Source: Propionicimonas sp.
Lineage (GTDB): Bacteria; Actinomycetota; Actinomycetes; Propionibacteriales; Propionibacteriaceae
Assembly (NCBI GenBank): GCA_030158185.1
Contig: JAOATP010000003.1
Location: forward strand, 1-42,912
Length of the DNA: 42,912 nt
Direction of reading: 5' to 3'
Part shown: positions 16,332 to 26,428 of the stretch, in pieces
Numbering within the stretch: position 1 is the stretch's first letter
How the letters are laid out: the number at the start of each line of letters is the position of its first letter
Notes under the pieces: model-generated
Seen by the model: the letters and a program-made list of their open reading frames with translations, nothing else
Databases searched by the model: none
What the model was told of the DNA's origin: nothing
Translations under genes and position numbers: made by a program

Positions 16332-16361
16332 AGGCTAGGCACAGCGTTTGACCTTGTCCAA
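16332..16361 (-). promoter_or_regulatory. candidate ftsZ promoter
   Basis: In the 184-bp ftsQ-ftsZ spacer TTGGAC (16356-16361) and TAGCCT (16332-16337) are 18 bp apart, giving a leader of about 90 nt. A dedicated promoter here is usual for actinobacterial ftsZ. No terminator is seen, so upstream transcription probably also reads in. Confidence 0.55.
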
Positions 16362-16419
16362 GAAAGGGGGGCGGCTCGGCGAGTCCCTCAAGTAGGGGTT
16401 CAGGGTTGCCCTGGAACCC

Positions 16420-17136
16420 TCAACGACGGGTGGGGAACCCTGGTGCCGAAACGTTGAACACCGTCCCGCCCAGTGGCAGCAGCGCGTCCAGCACCTGGCT
16501 CTTGAGGGCGGAGTCCTCAGCGCTCCCCCACACCACGCGCGAGCCGTCCCGTAGCCGCAGCACGATTCCGTCCCGCGTCGGGGCCTCGAGCCGGGACACC
16601 TTTGCCGCCGTTGCGACGCTCAGGGACGAGAACACCGTGCCGACGTCGACCAGCACCTGCTGGCTCGTCGGGTCGGCTTCGACGACCACGAGTCCGGACG
16701 GCGCGTTCTCGACGGCCTGGAACACCACGCCGTAAGCGTCGGCGAGAAGGTAGCCCCCGCCGGCGGGGATCGCCAGCCGGGGTTTCCGCTCGGTGACGGC
16801 GATGTGCACCCGGTCGGGCCAGTCGCGGGACACGGTCACCTGTGCAACGGCGGGCAGGCCGGAGACGCGTTCGGCCACCGTTGTCGGGTCGACCCACACC
16901 AGCGGTGTACCGGCCTTCACGCCAGCGGCGTCCAGCACCTCGTTCCTGCTGAGCACCTTGGCGCCGTTCACCGTGACGGCGCGCGCTGCGAGCGCGGGCG
17001 AGAACCCGATGACGTAGCCGGCGCCGAGGAGCAGGACCAGGGCGATGGCGCCGACGATCCAGGACCGCGTGCGTCGGCGGCGCTCGTCACGACGGCGCAG
17101 CTGGAGCCGGGAGGTGGCGTCGCTGACCTGGCTCAC
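16420..17136 (-). CDS. ftsQ: cell division protein FtsQ (DivIB)
   Basis: A 238-residue bitopic protein of the divisome core. A very basic cytoplasmic N-terminus (RRRDERRRRTRSW) precedes a single membrane helix (about 26-50), an extracytoplasmic POTRA domain (ARAVTVNGAKVLSRNEVLDAA and following residues) and the beta domain ending in ALLPLGGTVFNVSAPGFP. FtsQ links early and late division proteins through FtsL and FtsB-like partners. It starts with GTG in a 4-bp overlap (GTGA) with the end of murC. Confidence 0.95.
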   Translation of the reverse strand: MSQVSDATSRLQLRRRDERRRRTRSWIVGAIALVLLLGAGYVIGFSPALAARAVTVNGAKVLSRNEVLDAAGVKAGTPLVWVDPTTVAERVSGLPAVAQVTVSRDWPDRVHIAVTERKPRLAIPAGGGYLLADAYGVVFQAVENAPSGLVVVEADPTSQQVLVDVGTVFSSLSVATAAKVSRLEAPTRDGIVLRLRDGSRVVWGSAEDSALKSQVLDALLPLGGTVFNVSAPGFPTRR

Positions 17137-18548
17137 CGGGCGGCCTCCGCCAGCAGGGCAGCCAGTGCCGGGCCGACGCGCGTGACGTCTCCTGCGCCGA
17201 GGGTGACAACGAGGTCGCCGGGACGGACGAGCGACGCGAGCGCAGGGGCCGCCTCGGCAAGGGTCTCGACGTAGTGCACCTTTCCCGGGGCGGCGTGCGC
17301 TGCGGCGTCGGCGACGAGCCGGCCGGTGATGCCGGGCAGCGGGTCCTCCCGTGCCGGGTAGATGCCGAGCACGAGGATCTCGTCAGCGACGGCGAGCGCC
17401 TGCCCGAACTCGGTGGCGAAGTCGCGGGTGCGGGTGAACAGGTGCGGCTGGAAGCAGGCGACGAGCCGTCCGCCGCCGGCGAGGCCGCGGGCAGCTGTGA
17501 GCGTCGCGGCCACTTCCGTGGGGTGGTGGGCGTAGTCGTCGAAGATCCGGACGCCAGCGAGGTCGGCCACAGCCTGGAACCGCCGTTCGGTGCCGTGGAA
17601 CTGGCCGGCGGCAGCGCGGAGCCGCTCGCCGGGAAGGCCGATCGCCCGTCCGACGGCATAGGCGGCTGCGGCGTTCTGCAGGTTGTAGGTACCCGGGACC
17701 GCCAGCACCAGCTCCCCGCTGTCGTCGGCGGCCGTCAGGGTGGCCCGTGCACCGGCAGGGGGGAAGCTCGCCCCGGAGATGTGCACGTCGGCGTCGGCGG
17801 CTGTGCCGAAGGTGACGACCCGCTTGCCGGCTGCGCGGATGGCGGGGGTGAGCGCCACGGCGCCGGGGTCGTCAGCGCTGATCACGACGACCTGCACCTG
17901 CTCGGCGACGGCGAGGGTGACGAAGCCCGCGGCGTAGGCCTCTGCCGTGCCCCAGTTGTCGAGGTGGTCGGCCTCGACGTTGGTGATCACGACGACCTGC
18001 GCCGGGTACTGCCGGAAGGAGCCGTCGCTCTCGTCCGCCTCGATGACGAAGGGGTCGCCGGTGCCGAGGTGGTAGGCCCTCCCGGTGTCCGCCAGCGGTG
18101 AGCCGACGACGTAGCTGGGGTCGGCTCCCGCGCCGGACAGCAGGACGGCCGTCATCGCGGTCGTCGTGGTCTTGCCGTGGGTGCCGGTGATGGCGATGCC
18201 GGTGCGCCCGAGCATGAGGGCAGCCAGCGCCGCGCTGCGGTGCCAGACCCGCAGGCCACGCCTGCGCGCCTCCGCGAGTTCCGGGTTGGTCTCCCGCACG
18301 GCGGAGGAAACGACGACGGTGCTGGCAGCACCGAGGTGCCCGGGGTCGTGACCGACGGAGGTGCGGATGCCGAGGCCGGCGAGCGCGGCGAGCGTCGCGC
18401 TGTCGGCCTGGTCGCTGCCGCTCACCCGCACGCCACTGGCAGCGAACATGGCTGCGACGCCGCTCATCCCTGCACCGCCGATGGCGATGAAGTGCACGTC
18501 GCCGAGCTCTGCGATCGGCACGAGGGCGACGGGTTCGATCAACGGCAT
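17133..18548 (-). CDS. murC: UDP-N-acetylmuramate--L-alanine ligase
   Basis: A 471-residue cytoplasmic ligase adding L-alanine to UDP-MurNAc with ATP. The N-terminal UDP-binding Rossmann loop is FIAIGGAGMSGVAAMF, and the ATP-binding P-loop is ITGTHGKTTTTAM. FEADESDGSFRQY- and NVEADHLDNWGT-type motifs and the C-terminal FDDYAHHPTEV and FQPHLFTRTRDF segments are all present. The ATG at 18548 lies 4 bp after the murG stop; an in-frame upstream start is rejected because it falls inside murG. Confidence 0.97.
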   Translation of the reverse strand: MPLIEPVALVPIAELGDVHFIAIGGAGMSGVAAMFAASGVRVSGSDQADSATLAALAGLGIRTSVGHDPGHLGAASTVVVSSAVRETNPELAEARRRGLRVWHRSAALAALMLGRTGIAITGTHGKTTTTAMTAVLLSGAGADPSYVVGSPLADTGRAYHLGTGDPFVIEADESDGSFRQYPAQVVVITNVEADHLDNWGTAEAYAAGFVTLAVAEQVQVVVISADDPGAVALTPAIRAAGKRVVTFGTAADADVHISGASFPPAGARATLTAADDSGELVLAVPGTYNLQNAAAAYAVGRAIGLPGERLRAAAGQFHGTERRFQAVADLAGVRIFDDYAHHPTEVAATLTAARGLAGGGRLVACFQPHLFTRTRDFATEFGQALAVADEILVLGIYPAREDPLPGITGRLVADAAAHAAPGKVHYVETLAEAAPALASLVRPGDLVVTLGAGDVTRVGPALAALLAEAAR

Positions 18549-18552
18549 GGGT

Positions 18553-19656
18553 TCAGTCTCGCCGCTGGGCCACGTCGAGGACCAGTTGGGCCAGTGCTGC
18601 GGACGCATCCGCCGGCACGAGACCGCGACAGGTGGCGGCCATCGCCTCGAGCCGGCCGGGCGCTGCGAGCAGGCCGGTCACCTCAGCGACCAGGCGGTCG
18701 CCATCCAGCTCGGCATCGGGCACGAGCACGCCCGCGTCCGCTGCGATCAGGAAGCCTGCGTTGCGGGCCTGCTCACCATTGCCGTGCGGCAGCGGGACGA
18801 AGATCGTCGGCAGGCCGGTCATGGCGGTCTCCATCACCGTCCCCGCGCCGGAGCGGCCCAGCATCAGGTCGGCGGCCGAATAGGCGTCGCCCATGTCGTC
18901 GACGTAGGCGACCGGACGGTACGCGGCGCCGGTGGTTGCGTCGGTGATGTCGGTGATCTCCCCGGTCACGTTGGCCGACCCCACCACGTGCAGGACGGAG
19001 ATCCCCGCTGCCAGCAGGCGCGTCACGGCGTCCGCCGTCGCGAGGTTGAGGCTGCGGGCACCCTGGGAGCCGCCGCTGACAAGAAGCACGGGGCCGGCAT
19101 CGGGCAGGCCGAAGGCTGCGCGTGCGGCGGGACGGCGGGCGAAACGGTCAAGGCCTGCGATCTGTTCGCGCACCGGCAGCCCGAGGTGCAGCGCGTGCGG
19201 CAGCCGGGTCTCGGGGAAGGTTGTGACGACGTGGGGCGTGAAACGGGCGGCGATCCGGTTCGCAAGGCCGGGCACGGCGTTGCCCTCGTGGATGACCAGC
19301 GGCACCTTCGCGAGCCGTGCGGCGAGGTAGACCGGGAGCGAGACGTAGCCACCGAAGCCGACGGCGACCTGGGCGTTGTGGGCGACGAGGATCCGCCGGG
19401 CCTGCCCCACGGCGCGCCACAGCCGGGACGGCACGGCCAGCAGTTGCGGCGTGAGGCTGCGCGGCAGCGGCACCGGCGGGATCAGCTCGAGGCGCAGCCC
19501 TGCCTCAGGGATCACGCGGGTCTCGAGGCCCTTCGCCGTCCCCACGCACACCAGGTCGACGTCGGCACGGGCCCGCAGGGCTTCCGCCGTCGCGATCAGG
19601 GGCGACGTGTGGCCGGCCGTCCCACCGCCGGCGAGCACGATGGAGACGGCGCTCAT
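18553..19656 (-). CDS. murG: undecaprenyldiphospho-muramoylpentapeptide beta-N-acetylglucosaminyltransferase
   Basis: A 367-residue peripheral membrane GT-B glycosyltransferase that adds GlcNAc to lipid I to form lipid II. The N-terminal glycine loop is VLAGGGTAGHTSPLIATAEA, the second G-loop GFGGYVSLPVYLAARL, and the donor-binding region includes VSGGSQGARSLN and RSGAGTVMETAMTGLPTIFV followed by GNGEQARNA. The ATG overlaps the ftsW stop (ATGA). The longer open frame to 20103 is ftsW read in another frame. Confidence 0.97.
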   Translation of the reverse strand: MSAVSIVLAGGGTAGHTSPLIATAEALRARADVDLVCVGTAKGLETRVIPEAGLRLELIPPVPLPRSLTPQLLAVPSRLWRAVGQARRILVAHNAQVAVGFGGYVSLPVYLAARLAKVPLVIHEGNAVPGLANRIAARFTPHVVTTFPETRLPHALHLGLPVREQIAGLDRFARRPAARAAFGLPDAGPVLLVSGGSQGARSLNLATADAVTRLLAAGISVLHVVGSANVTGEITDITDATTGAAYRPVAYVDDMGDAYSAADLMLGRSGAGTVMETAMTGLPTIFVPLPHGNGEQARNAGFLIAADAGVLVPDAELDGDRLVAEVTGLLAAPGRLEAMAATCRGLVPADASAALAQLVLDVAQRRD

Positions 19657-20921
19657 CCGCGTCCGGCCGCCGTCGTGACGAGGGCCCGGTCCTTCTTGCG
19701 GCTGCTGCGGCGACGCAGGAACGCGCGGTAGGCGGGCTCCTGGCGCGCACAGGCCAGCAGCACGCCGAGGCCCATCAGGTTGACCAGCAGCGACGACCCG
19801 CCGTAGGAGACCAGCGGCAACGGCACGCCGAGGACGGGGACCATGCGCAGCACGACGGCGATGTTCACCAGCGCCTGGATCATGAACCAGCTGGTGACGC
19901 CCGCTGCGGTGTAGCGACAGAACCGGATGTCGGACCGCATGGCGATCCGGAAGCCCGCATAGCCGAGGATCAGGAAGAGGCCGAGCACCAGCAGCGTCCC
20001 CACCAGGCCGAGTTCCTCCCCGATGACGGCCAGCACGTAGTCGGTGTGGGACTCGACGAGGCCACCCCACTTCTGCCTGCTGGCGCCGAGGCCGAGGCCC
20101 CACCAGCCGCCGGAGGCGAGCGCGAAGATCGCACGGATCGGCTGGTGGTTGACGCCGAGGGGGTCGAGGTCCTGGTTGAAGAAGCCGAGGATGCGGTTCA
20201 TCCGGTAGGTCGAGGTGACGACGAGGCCGACAATGATCAGGCCAACCGCGCCGACGATCCCGGCGAGCAGCTTCCAGGACGCACCGACGTACCAGAGCAC
20301 GGCCAGCACGAGGGCTCCCATGATCAGGCCGGTGCCGAGGTCCGCCTGCAGGACGACGAGCCCGATCAGGAGGCCGGAGACCGGGACGAAGGGGACGAAC
20401 AGGTGCCGCGGGTCTGCCAGCAGCTTGTGCTTGCGGGCGAAGATGTCCGCACCCCAGACGACGATGGCCATCTTGGCCAGCTCGGACGGCTGGATGCGGA
20501 AGAAGGATGTGCCGAACTGCACCCAGTTGGTGTTGCCGTTCTTGGTGAAGCCGAGCGGGGTGAAGGTCAGCAGCTGCAACCCGACGGCCGCGATGACGAG
20601 CGCCCAGCCGAGGATCTTGAGGTGCTGCGGAGAGCGCCTCGCGAGGATCGCTGCAGCGATGCCGCCGAGTGCGAGGAACACGATCTGGCGCTTCACGAAG
20701 TAGTAGGCGTCGCCGAACTGGACGAAGCCGTAGACGCTCGACGCAGACAGCACCATCATCATGCCCAGCGCGAGCAGCAGGACGGCCGGCACGAGCACAA
20801 GGAAGAAGCTTGCCTGGGGATGCGCCAGCAACTCGACCACGAGACTCCGCCGTCGTCCCTGCTCGGGAACGTTCGGCTCGGTTCCGCGGCGATCCACGGC
20901 GGGGGAAGTCAGGATCGCCAC
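19653..20921 (-). CDS. ftsW: septal peptidoglycan glycosyltransferase FtsW (SEDS)
   Basis: A 422-residue polytopic membrane protein, about ten helices, of the SEDS family. FtsW polymerises glycan strands from lipid II together with FtsI. Diagnostic segments are RIQPSELAKMAIVVWGADIF, VVLQADLGTGLIMGALVL, the large-loop motif ESHTDYVLAVIGEELGLVGT containing the catalytic Asp, and the C-terminal VPLPLVSYGGSSLLVNLMGL. It starts at GTG and ends with a basic cytoplasmic tail (RRRSSRKKDRA). It lies between murD (12 bp upstream) and murG. Confidence 0.97.
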   Translation of the reverse strand: MAILTSPAVDRRGTEPNVPEQGRRRSLVVELLAHPQASFFLVLVPAVLLLALGMMMVLSASSVYGFVQFGDAYYFVKRQIVFLALGGIAAAILARRSPQHLKILGWALVIAAVGLQLLTFTPLGFTKNGNTNWVQFGTSFFRIQPSELAKMAIVVWGADIFARKHKLLADPRHLFVPFVPVSGLLIGLVVLQADLGTGLIMGALVLAVLWYVGASWKLLAGIVGAVGLIIVGLVVTSTYRMNRILGFFNQDLDPLGVNHQPIRAIFALASGGWWGLGLGASRQKWGGLVESHTDYVLAVIGEELGLVGTLLVLGLFLILGYAGFRIAMRSDIRFCRYTAAGVTSWFMIQALVNIAVVLRMVPVLGVPLPLVSYGGSSLLVNLMGLGVLLACARQEPAYRAFLRRRSSRKKDRALVTTAAGRG

Positions 20922-20933
20922 CTCGAGATCCTC

Positions 20934-22409
20934 CTATCCGGTGAGGGCCTTGGCGGCAGCGGCGAAGGCATCGCCCCTTGCCGCGTAGTCGGTGTACATG
21001 TCAAGACTTGCGCAACCGGGCGCGAGGAGGACGACGTCGTCAGGCTGTGCCTGCGTCGCTGCCCATTCCACGGCCTGTTGCATCGCTCCATGATCCACGG
21101 AATCGATGACGTTCACGGGTACCTCGGGTGCGTGTCGGGCGAGCGCCTCGGCGATCACCCTGCGGTCGACGCCGATCACGACGGCCGCCCGGAGACGGGG
21201 CGCGACCCGCGCGACGAGGTCGTCGAACGTCGTGCCCTTGGCCTGGCCGCCTGCGACCCAGACCACGTGGTCGAACGCCGACAGCGAAGCCTCCGCTGCG
21301 TGCGGGTTGGTGGCCTTGGAGTCGTCGATGTAGCGGACGCCGCCCGCCTCCGCGATCGTCTGGATGCGGTGGTCGCCGATCCGCAGGCGCTGCAGCCCGT
21401 GCGCGACGGCTGCCGGGGGCACCCCGAACGACCGGGCGAGCGCCGCAGCAGCCAGCGCGTTGGCGACGTTGTGGGGCGCGAACGGCACCACGTCGGACAC
21501 CTTGGCCAGCTCGATCGCCGAGTCGTGGCGCTGCTCGATGAAGGCGCGATCAACCAGCAGGTCGTCGACGACACCCAGCATGGACGGCCCCGGTATACCG
21601 AGGGTGAACCCGATGGCCCGTGCCCCTTCGACGACCTCTGCGTCCTCGACCATGCGCTGTGTCGCTGCGTCCTGGACGTTGTAGACGCAGGACCGGTGAA
21701 CGTCGGTGTAGACCCGTGCCTTGTCCGCGGCGTAGGCAGCCATCGGGTCCGTCGCGCCCGGAGGCCAGCCGGCGGCGTCGGCGTACCACTCGAGGTGGTC
21801 GGGGGCAACGTTGAGGACGGCGGCGGAGTGCAGCGCGAGGCTGTTCGTCCAGTGCAGCTGGAAGCTGGAGAGCTCGACGGCCAGCACGTCGTAGCTGACC
21901 TCGTCGAGGACGGCCTCGACGATCGGCCGGCCGACGTTGCCGACGGCGCTCGTCCTCAGCCCCGCTGCCGTCAGCATCGACTCCAGCATGCCGACGGTGG
22001 TGGTCTTGCCGTTCGTGCCGGTGACGGCCAGCCAGGGCACCTGCCGGTCGGGCAGGCTCATCCGCCAGGCGAGCTCGACCTCTCCCCACACGGGGATGCC
22101 GCGCAGCGCGGCCTGGGCCAGCAGCGGCGCTGAGGGCCGCCAGCCGGGCGAGGTGACGACGAGGTCGACGTCGTCGGGCAGCTGGGCCGTGGCGCCGGAT
22201 CCGAGGCGGACCTCCACGTCCAGCAACTGCAGGACGGTCGCCTTCTCCCGGTTCCCTGCCGTGTCTGCGTCGTCGAGCACCAGCACGCGGGCACCGAGGT
22301 CCATCAGGCCGTCGGCAGCAGCGAAGCCGGACGTGCCCAGCCCTGCGACGACGACGCGCGCCTGCGGCCAGGGCGAGAGCCGGTCCGCGGTGGCCATCCA
22401 GTCCTTCAC
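20934..22409 (-). CDS. murD: UDP-N-acetylmuramoyl-L-alanine--D-glutamate ligase
   Basis: A 491-residue ligase adding D-glutamate. The N-terminal Rossmann motif is [17 protein letters not shown], the P-loop [14 protein letters not shown], and the central motif [11 protein letters not shown]. The C-terminal [32 protein letters not shown] and [20 protein letters not shown] segments complete the family. I chose the GTG at 22409 because it overlaps the mraY stop as GTGA, the pattern used at other junctions here. The ATG at 22397, with AAGGA four bases upstream, is a realistic alternative (487 residues). Confidence 0.96.
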   Translation of the reverse strand: MKDWMATADRLSPWPQARVVVAGLGTSGFAAADGLMDLGARVLVLDDADTAGNREKATVLQLLDVEVRLGSGATAQLPDDVDLVVTSPGWRPSAPLLAQAALRGIPVWGEVELAWRMSLPDRQVPWLAVTGTNGKTTTVGMLESMLTAAGLRTSAVGNVGRPIVEAVLDEVSYDVLAVELSSFQLHWTNSLALHSAAVLNVAPDHLEWYADAAGWPPGATDPMAAYAADKARVYTDVHRSCVYNVQDAATQRMVEDAEVVEGARAIGFTLGIPGPSMLGVVDDLLVDRAFIEQRHDSAIELAKVSDVVPFAPHNVANALAAAALARSFGVPPAAVAHGLQRLRIGDHRIQTIAEAGGVRYIDDSKATNPHAAEASLSAFDHVVWVAGGQAKGTTFDDLVARVAPRLRAAVVIGVDRRVIAEALARHAPEVPVNVIDSVDHGAMQQAVEWAATQAQPDDVVLLAPGCASLDMYTDYAARGDAFAAAAKALTG

Positions 22410-23473
22410 TGGCCCACGATCCATTCGGCGTAGAAGAGTCCGAGCCCTGCGACGACGAACAGTCCGCAGATGATCCAGAACCGGATCGTGATCGTGACCT
22501 CCGCCCAGCCGAGCAGCTCGAAGTGGTGCTGCAGCGGGGCCATCTTGAACAGGCGTTTGCCCTTGGTGAGCTTGAACCAGCCGATCTGCAGCACGACGGA
22601 GGCTGTGATGATCACGAAGAGGCCGGCGACGACGACCATGAGCAGTTCCGTGCGGGTGAGCACGGAGAGGGCTGCCATCGCCCCGCCGATGGACAGCGAG
22701 CCGGTGTCGCCCATGAAGATCTTCGCCGGGCTGGCGTTCCACCACAGGAACCCGAAGCACGCGCCGGCGAGGGCGAGCGAGATCAGCGCAAGGTCGTGCG
22801 GGTTGCGGACCTCGTAGCACTGCGGCCCGGCGTCCGCCCACGAGCAGGACTGGTTGTACTGCCAGATGTTGACGATGCCGTAGGCGGCGAACACCATGGC
22901 AGCTGCGCCGGTGGCGAGGCCGTCGAGGCCGTCGGTGAGGTTGGCGGCGTTCGACCAGGCCGCCACCAGCAGGACGATCCAGATCACCGCGCCCCACAGG
23001 CCGAGCTGCAGCCACGGCAGGTCGCGGAGGAACGAGATGTAGGTGCTGGCCGGGGTGAGGCCGCGGCTGTCGGGGAACTGGAAGGATCCGATGGCGAAGG
23101 CGATGGCGACGAGCGTCTGCAAGGCGAACTTCACCCAGGCGTGGAGGCCGAGCGAGCGCGCCTTGCTGATCTTGATCCAGTCGTCTGCGAAGCCGACGGC
23201 GCCAAGGCCTGTGAACAATCCGAGTGCGAGCATGGCGCTGGCCGTCGGCGAGGTCCAGGTGGCCAGGTGGGCGACGGCGTAGGCCAGCAGGACGCTGACG
23301 ATGATGACGATGCCGCCCATCGTTGGTGTGCCACGTTTCGTGTGGTGGCTGGTGGGACCGTCGTCGCGGATGAACTGGCCGTAGCCCTGCTTCACGAGGA
23401 ACTTGATGGCGTACCGGGTGCCGAGCAGCGTTCCCAGGAGGCTGATGCCACCTGCGAGCAGGATGCTTCTCAC
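22406..23473 (-). CDS. mraY: phospho-N-acetylmuramoyl-pentapeptide transferase
   Basis: A 355-residue integral membrane enzyme, about ten helices, which transfers phospho-MurNAc-pentapeptide to undecaprenyl phosphate to give lipid I. The motifs are complete: [12 protein letters not shown], the metal-binding [31 protein letters not shown] and the histidine-rich loop [12 protein letters not shown]. Translation starts at GTG, overlapping the murF stop as GTGA. Confidence 0.98.
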   Translation of the reverse strand: MRSILLAGGISLLGTLLGTRYAIKFLVKQGYGQFIRDDGPTSHHTKRGTPTMGGIVIIVSVLLAYAVAHLATWTSPTASAMLALGLFTGLGAVGFADDWIKISKARSLGLHAWVKFALQTLVAIAFAIGSFQFPDSRGLTPASTYISFLRDLPWLQLGLWGAVIWIVLLVAAWSNAANLTDGLDGLATGAAAMVFAAYGIVNIWQYNQSCSWADAGPQCYEVRNPHDLALISLALAGACFGFLWWNASPAKIFMGDTGSLSIGGAMAALSVLTRTELLMVVVAGLFVIITASVVLQIGWFKLTKGKRLFKMAPLQHHFELLGWAEVTITIRFWIICGLFVVAGLGLFYAEWIVGQ

Positions 23474-24888
23474 TCTCGCTCCCCCTCCGGCGCCATTGAC
23501 AGCTGTTCAGCCACTGACTCCAAAGCTAAACCCCGCGAAGCCTTCACCAGCGCAACGTCCGCGGGTCGCAGCCACTCGGCTGCCGCTGCGGTTGCTGCCG
23601 CCCGGTCGACGGCGATGGTGGCGTCCACGTTCCCGCCGGCCCCACGGACGAGGTCGCCCGTATGGTTCCCGATGGCGATCAGGCGGTCCACGCCCACTGC
23701 TGCGGCCAGCTCGCCGATCCGGTGGTGCGCCATCGGCGCGTCCGGTCCCAGTTCGAGCATGTCGCCGAGCACGGCGAGCAGCCGCCCTTCCGGACGCCGC
23801 AACGACGCGAGGGTGCGCAGCGCTGCCGCCATGGAGTCGGGGTTCGCGTTGTAGGCATCGTTGACGATGAGGACGCCGTCGGCCCGTTCGTGGAGCTCCA
23901 TGCGCCAGTGTGATTGCAGCGTGGCGCGACCGAGGGCGGCAGCGACGTCCGCGACGTCCATGCCCTGGGTCAGTGCGACCGCTGCTGCGGCGAGCGCGTT
24001 GCCGACCTGGTGTGCGCCGGTGACCTGGAGGTGCACCGTTGCCGCACCCTCGACGGCTCCGGAGGCGCGCAGGACGAACGTTGCGTGCTGGAGCCCGTCG
24101 TAGCCGACCTCCTCCGCCCAGACCCTGAGGTCACCGTCCGCAGGCTCCGCGCCAACGGCGAACGCAGCGACCCTCGCGACGGTGCGGGTCGCCATCGCTG
24201 CGACCAGCGGGTCGTCGGCGTTGAGCACGGCCCAGCCGTCGGCGGGCAGCGCCTCGACGAGCTCGCCCTTCGCCTGCGCGATCGCCTCGACCGAGCCGAA
24301 CTCGCCGAGGTGGGCGTGACCGACGTTGACGACGACCCCCACCCTCGGCTGGGCGATCCCGCACAGGAACGTGATGTGCCGCTGCCCCCGCGCGCCCATC
24401 TCGCTCACGAGGAAGCGGGTCGCAGCGTTGATGCGTGTCGCCGTGAGCGGCACGCCGATCTCGTTGTTGAAGGAGCCGACCGGCGCAACCGTCGCACCGG
24501 CCTCCGCCAGCACCTGGGCCAGCAGGTCCTTGGTGCTGGTCTTGCCGGACGACCCGGTGATGCCGATGGTCACCAGCCCGCCCGGCAGCGCCTCCGCAAC
24601 GAGCGCCGTCGCAAGGGTCGCCAGCGCTGCGAGGGCGTCGTCGACGACCAGCTGGGGAATGCCGAGGCCGAGATCGGCGCTGACGAGGACGGCCGCAGCC
24701 CCCGCAGCGGCAGCCGTGGCTGCGAAGTCGTGGCCGTCGGCCCGCTCGCCCTGCAGCGCAACGAACAGCGCGCCGGGCGTGACGGCGCGGGAGTCGATGA
24801 CCACGTCGGGGCCGACCAGGACGTCGGGGTCACCGACCAGCCGTGCTCCGGCCAGCGCTGCTAGAACTCCGGTGGTCAGTTCACGCAT
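23470..24888 (-). CDS. murF: UDP-N-acetylmuramoyl-tripeptide--D-alanyl-D-alanine ligase
   Basis: A 472-residue ligase joining D-Ala-D-Ala to the tripeptide precursor. Features are the N-terminal uridine-binding segment [20 protein letters not shown], the P-loop [33 protein letters not shown] and the C-terminal [16 protein letters not shown] and LGDMLELG. The ATG at 24888 has GAGGGG five bases upstream; an in-frame GTG two codons earlier is less likely. It overlaps the end of murE by 8 bp. Confidence 0.97.
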   Translation of the reverse strand: MRELTTGVLAALAGARLVGDPDVLVGPDVVIDSRAVTPGALFVALQGERADGHDFAATAAAAGAAAVLVSADLGLGIPQLVVDDALAALATLATALVAEALPGGLVTIGITGSSGKTSTKDLLAQVLAEAGATVAPVGSFNNEIGVPLTATRINAATRFLVSEMGARGQRHITFLCGIAQPRVGVVVNVGHAHLGEFGSVEAIAQAKGELVEALPADGWAVLNADDPLVAAMATRTVARVAAFAVGAEPADGDLRVWAEEVGYDGLQHATFVLRASGAVEGAATVHLQVTGAHQVGNALAAAAVALTQGMDVADVAAALGRATLQSHWRMELHERADGVLIVNDAYNANPDSMAAALRTLASLRRPEGRLLAVLGDMLELGPDAPMAHHRIGELAAAVGVDRLIAIGNHTGDLVRGAGGNVDATIAVDRAAATAAAAEWLRPADVALVKASRGLALESVAEQLSMAPEGERE

Positions 24889-26407
24889 CGGCACCCCTCG
24901 AGATTCGCGCCCATTCGGCTTTCACCACTGCGACGTCGTCGAAGGCAACCGTACGGTCTGCGAGCTGCTGGCCGGTCTCGTGGCCCTTGCCGAGCACGGC
25001 GACCCACGCGCCCTCCCCGGCGAGGCGCAGCGCGGTGGCGATGGCCTCCGACCGTCCGCCACCGTCGATCACTTCCGCGCCGGTGTGGGCGGCCGCGTCC
25101 CTCGCACCGGCGAGCACCGCTGCGCGGATGGCTGCGGGCTCCTCGCTGCGGGGGTTGTCGTCTGTCACGACGACGACGTCCGCACCCGCCGCAGCGGCTG
25201 CGCCCATCGGGCCGCGCTTGGCGTGGTCGCGGTCGCCGCCGCAGCCGAGGACGGCGATGCGCCGACCCTCCGGGAGCGCAGCGAGGGCAGCTGCGACGGA
25301 CTCCGGGGTGTGCGCGAAGTCGACGACGGCGCCCGGCGCGCCAGGACCGAGGTCGACGCGCTGCATCCGTCCGGGCACGAACGCGTCTGCGAAGCCGGGG
25401 AGGGCCGCCGCCAGGTCGATGCCGGCGAGGTCGAGCATCGCTGTCGCCGTCGTGGCATTGCGCACGTTGAAGTCGCCGAGCAGCCCGAGCGTGAAGGCCA
25501 CCTCCCCTTTTGGAGTGGCGAGACGGACATGCGTCCGGCCGTCCGACCCCGGCTCGCTGGCGACAACGTGGTAGTCCGCCCCCTCAGTGGCGCCGGTGGT
25601 GACGAGGCGGATGGTCGCGTCTGCAGCGACCTCTGCCGCCAGCCGGCGTCCGTACTCGTCGTCGACGTTGACCACTGCAGCCCGGCAGCGGCCGTCGCGG
25701 AACAGGGCGGCCTTGGCCTGGAAGTAGTGCTCCTGGTCGGTGTGGAAGTCGAGATGGTCGCGGCCGAGGTTGGTGAAGGCAGCGACGTCGAAAACCAGCC
25801 CGTCCACCCGGTGCAGCGCGAGGGCGTGGGAGGAGACCTCCATCGCGACGGCGTCCGCCCCGTCCTCCGCGAGCAGGCCGAGCAGCGCCTGCAGGTCCGG
25901 CGACTCCGGCGTCGTTACGGTCGTGCGGGGCGAGGCCAGCTGGCGCCCTGCGAGCGTGAACCCGATCGTCCCGATGGTGCCGACGGTGCGCCCGGCAGCG
26001 GTCAGCGCTGCCGCGAGAAGGAAGGTGGTGCTGGTCTTGCCCGTCGTGCCGGTGATGCCGAACATCGACAGCCGCTCGCCCGGCCGGCCGTAGACCTCTG
26101 CTGCCACGCGCGCCATCTCGGTGCGGGGGTCCGGCACGACGACCACCGGCACGCCGGCTTCCGGCACCAACCCGGCGCCCTTGGCATCCGTGACGACGGC
26201 GACGGCACCGTTGCCGATCGCCTGCGCTGCGAAGTGGGCACCGTGGGTTGCCAATCCGGCCACCGCGACGTACAGGTCACCGGGACGGACGCTGCGGGAG
26301 TCGAGGCTGACCCCTGTCACGGTCACGTCAGGAGCGCCCGGGAACAGGGTGCCGAGGGGCAACCCGGTGTTCACGGTCGGACGCAGGGCCGCCGGCGATG
26401 TGGTCAT
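24881..26407 (-). CDS. murE: UDP-N-acetylmuramoyl-L-alanyl-D-glutamate--2,6-diaminopimelate ligase
   Basis: A 508-residue ligase adding the third amino acid of the stem peptide. The uridine-binding region is TGVSLDSRSVRPGDLYVAV, the P-loop GITGTTGKTSTTFLL, and EVSSHALALHRVDGL and NLGRDHLDFH are conserved. The substrate motif is DNPR (TDDNPRSEEP), which is associated with diaminopimelate; lysine-adding enzymes differ at the Arg. Sequence cannot tell meso- from LL-DAP. The ATG lies 21 bp after the ftsI stop. Confidence 0.97.
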   Translation of the reverse strand: MTTSPAALRPTVNTGLPLGTLFPGAPDVTVTGVSLDSRSVRPGDLYVAVAGLATHGAHFAAQAIGNGAVAVVTDAKGAGLVPEAGVPVVVVPDPRTEMARVAAEVYGRPGERLSMFGITGTTGKTSTTFLLAAALTAAGRTVGTIGTIGFTLAGRQLASPRTTVTTPESPDLQALLGLLAEDGADAVAMEVSSHALALHRVDGLVFDVAAFTNLGRDHLDFHTDQEHYFQAKAALFRDGRCRAAVVNVDDEYGRRLAAEVAADATIRLVTTGATEGADYHVVASEPGSDGRTHVRLATPKGEVAFTLGLLGDFNVRNATTATAMLDLAGIDLAAALPGFADAFVPGRMQRVDLGPGAPGAVVDFAHTPESVAAALAALPEGRRIAVLGCGGDRDHAKRGPMGAAAAAGADVVVVTDDNPRSEEPAAIRAAVLAGARDAAAHTGAEVIDGGGRSEAIATALRLAGEGAWVAVLGKGHETGQQLADRTVAFDDVAVVKAEWARISRGADA

Positions 26408-26428
26408 GAAGGGCTACCTTACGAGCGG

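Noticed and set aside
20046-22133. A 695-codon plus-strand frame opposite ftsW and murD
   Set aside because: Low-complexity Gly/Asp/Arg/His-rich product, typical of the antisense of Ala/Val/Leu-rich proteins.
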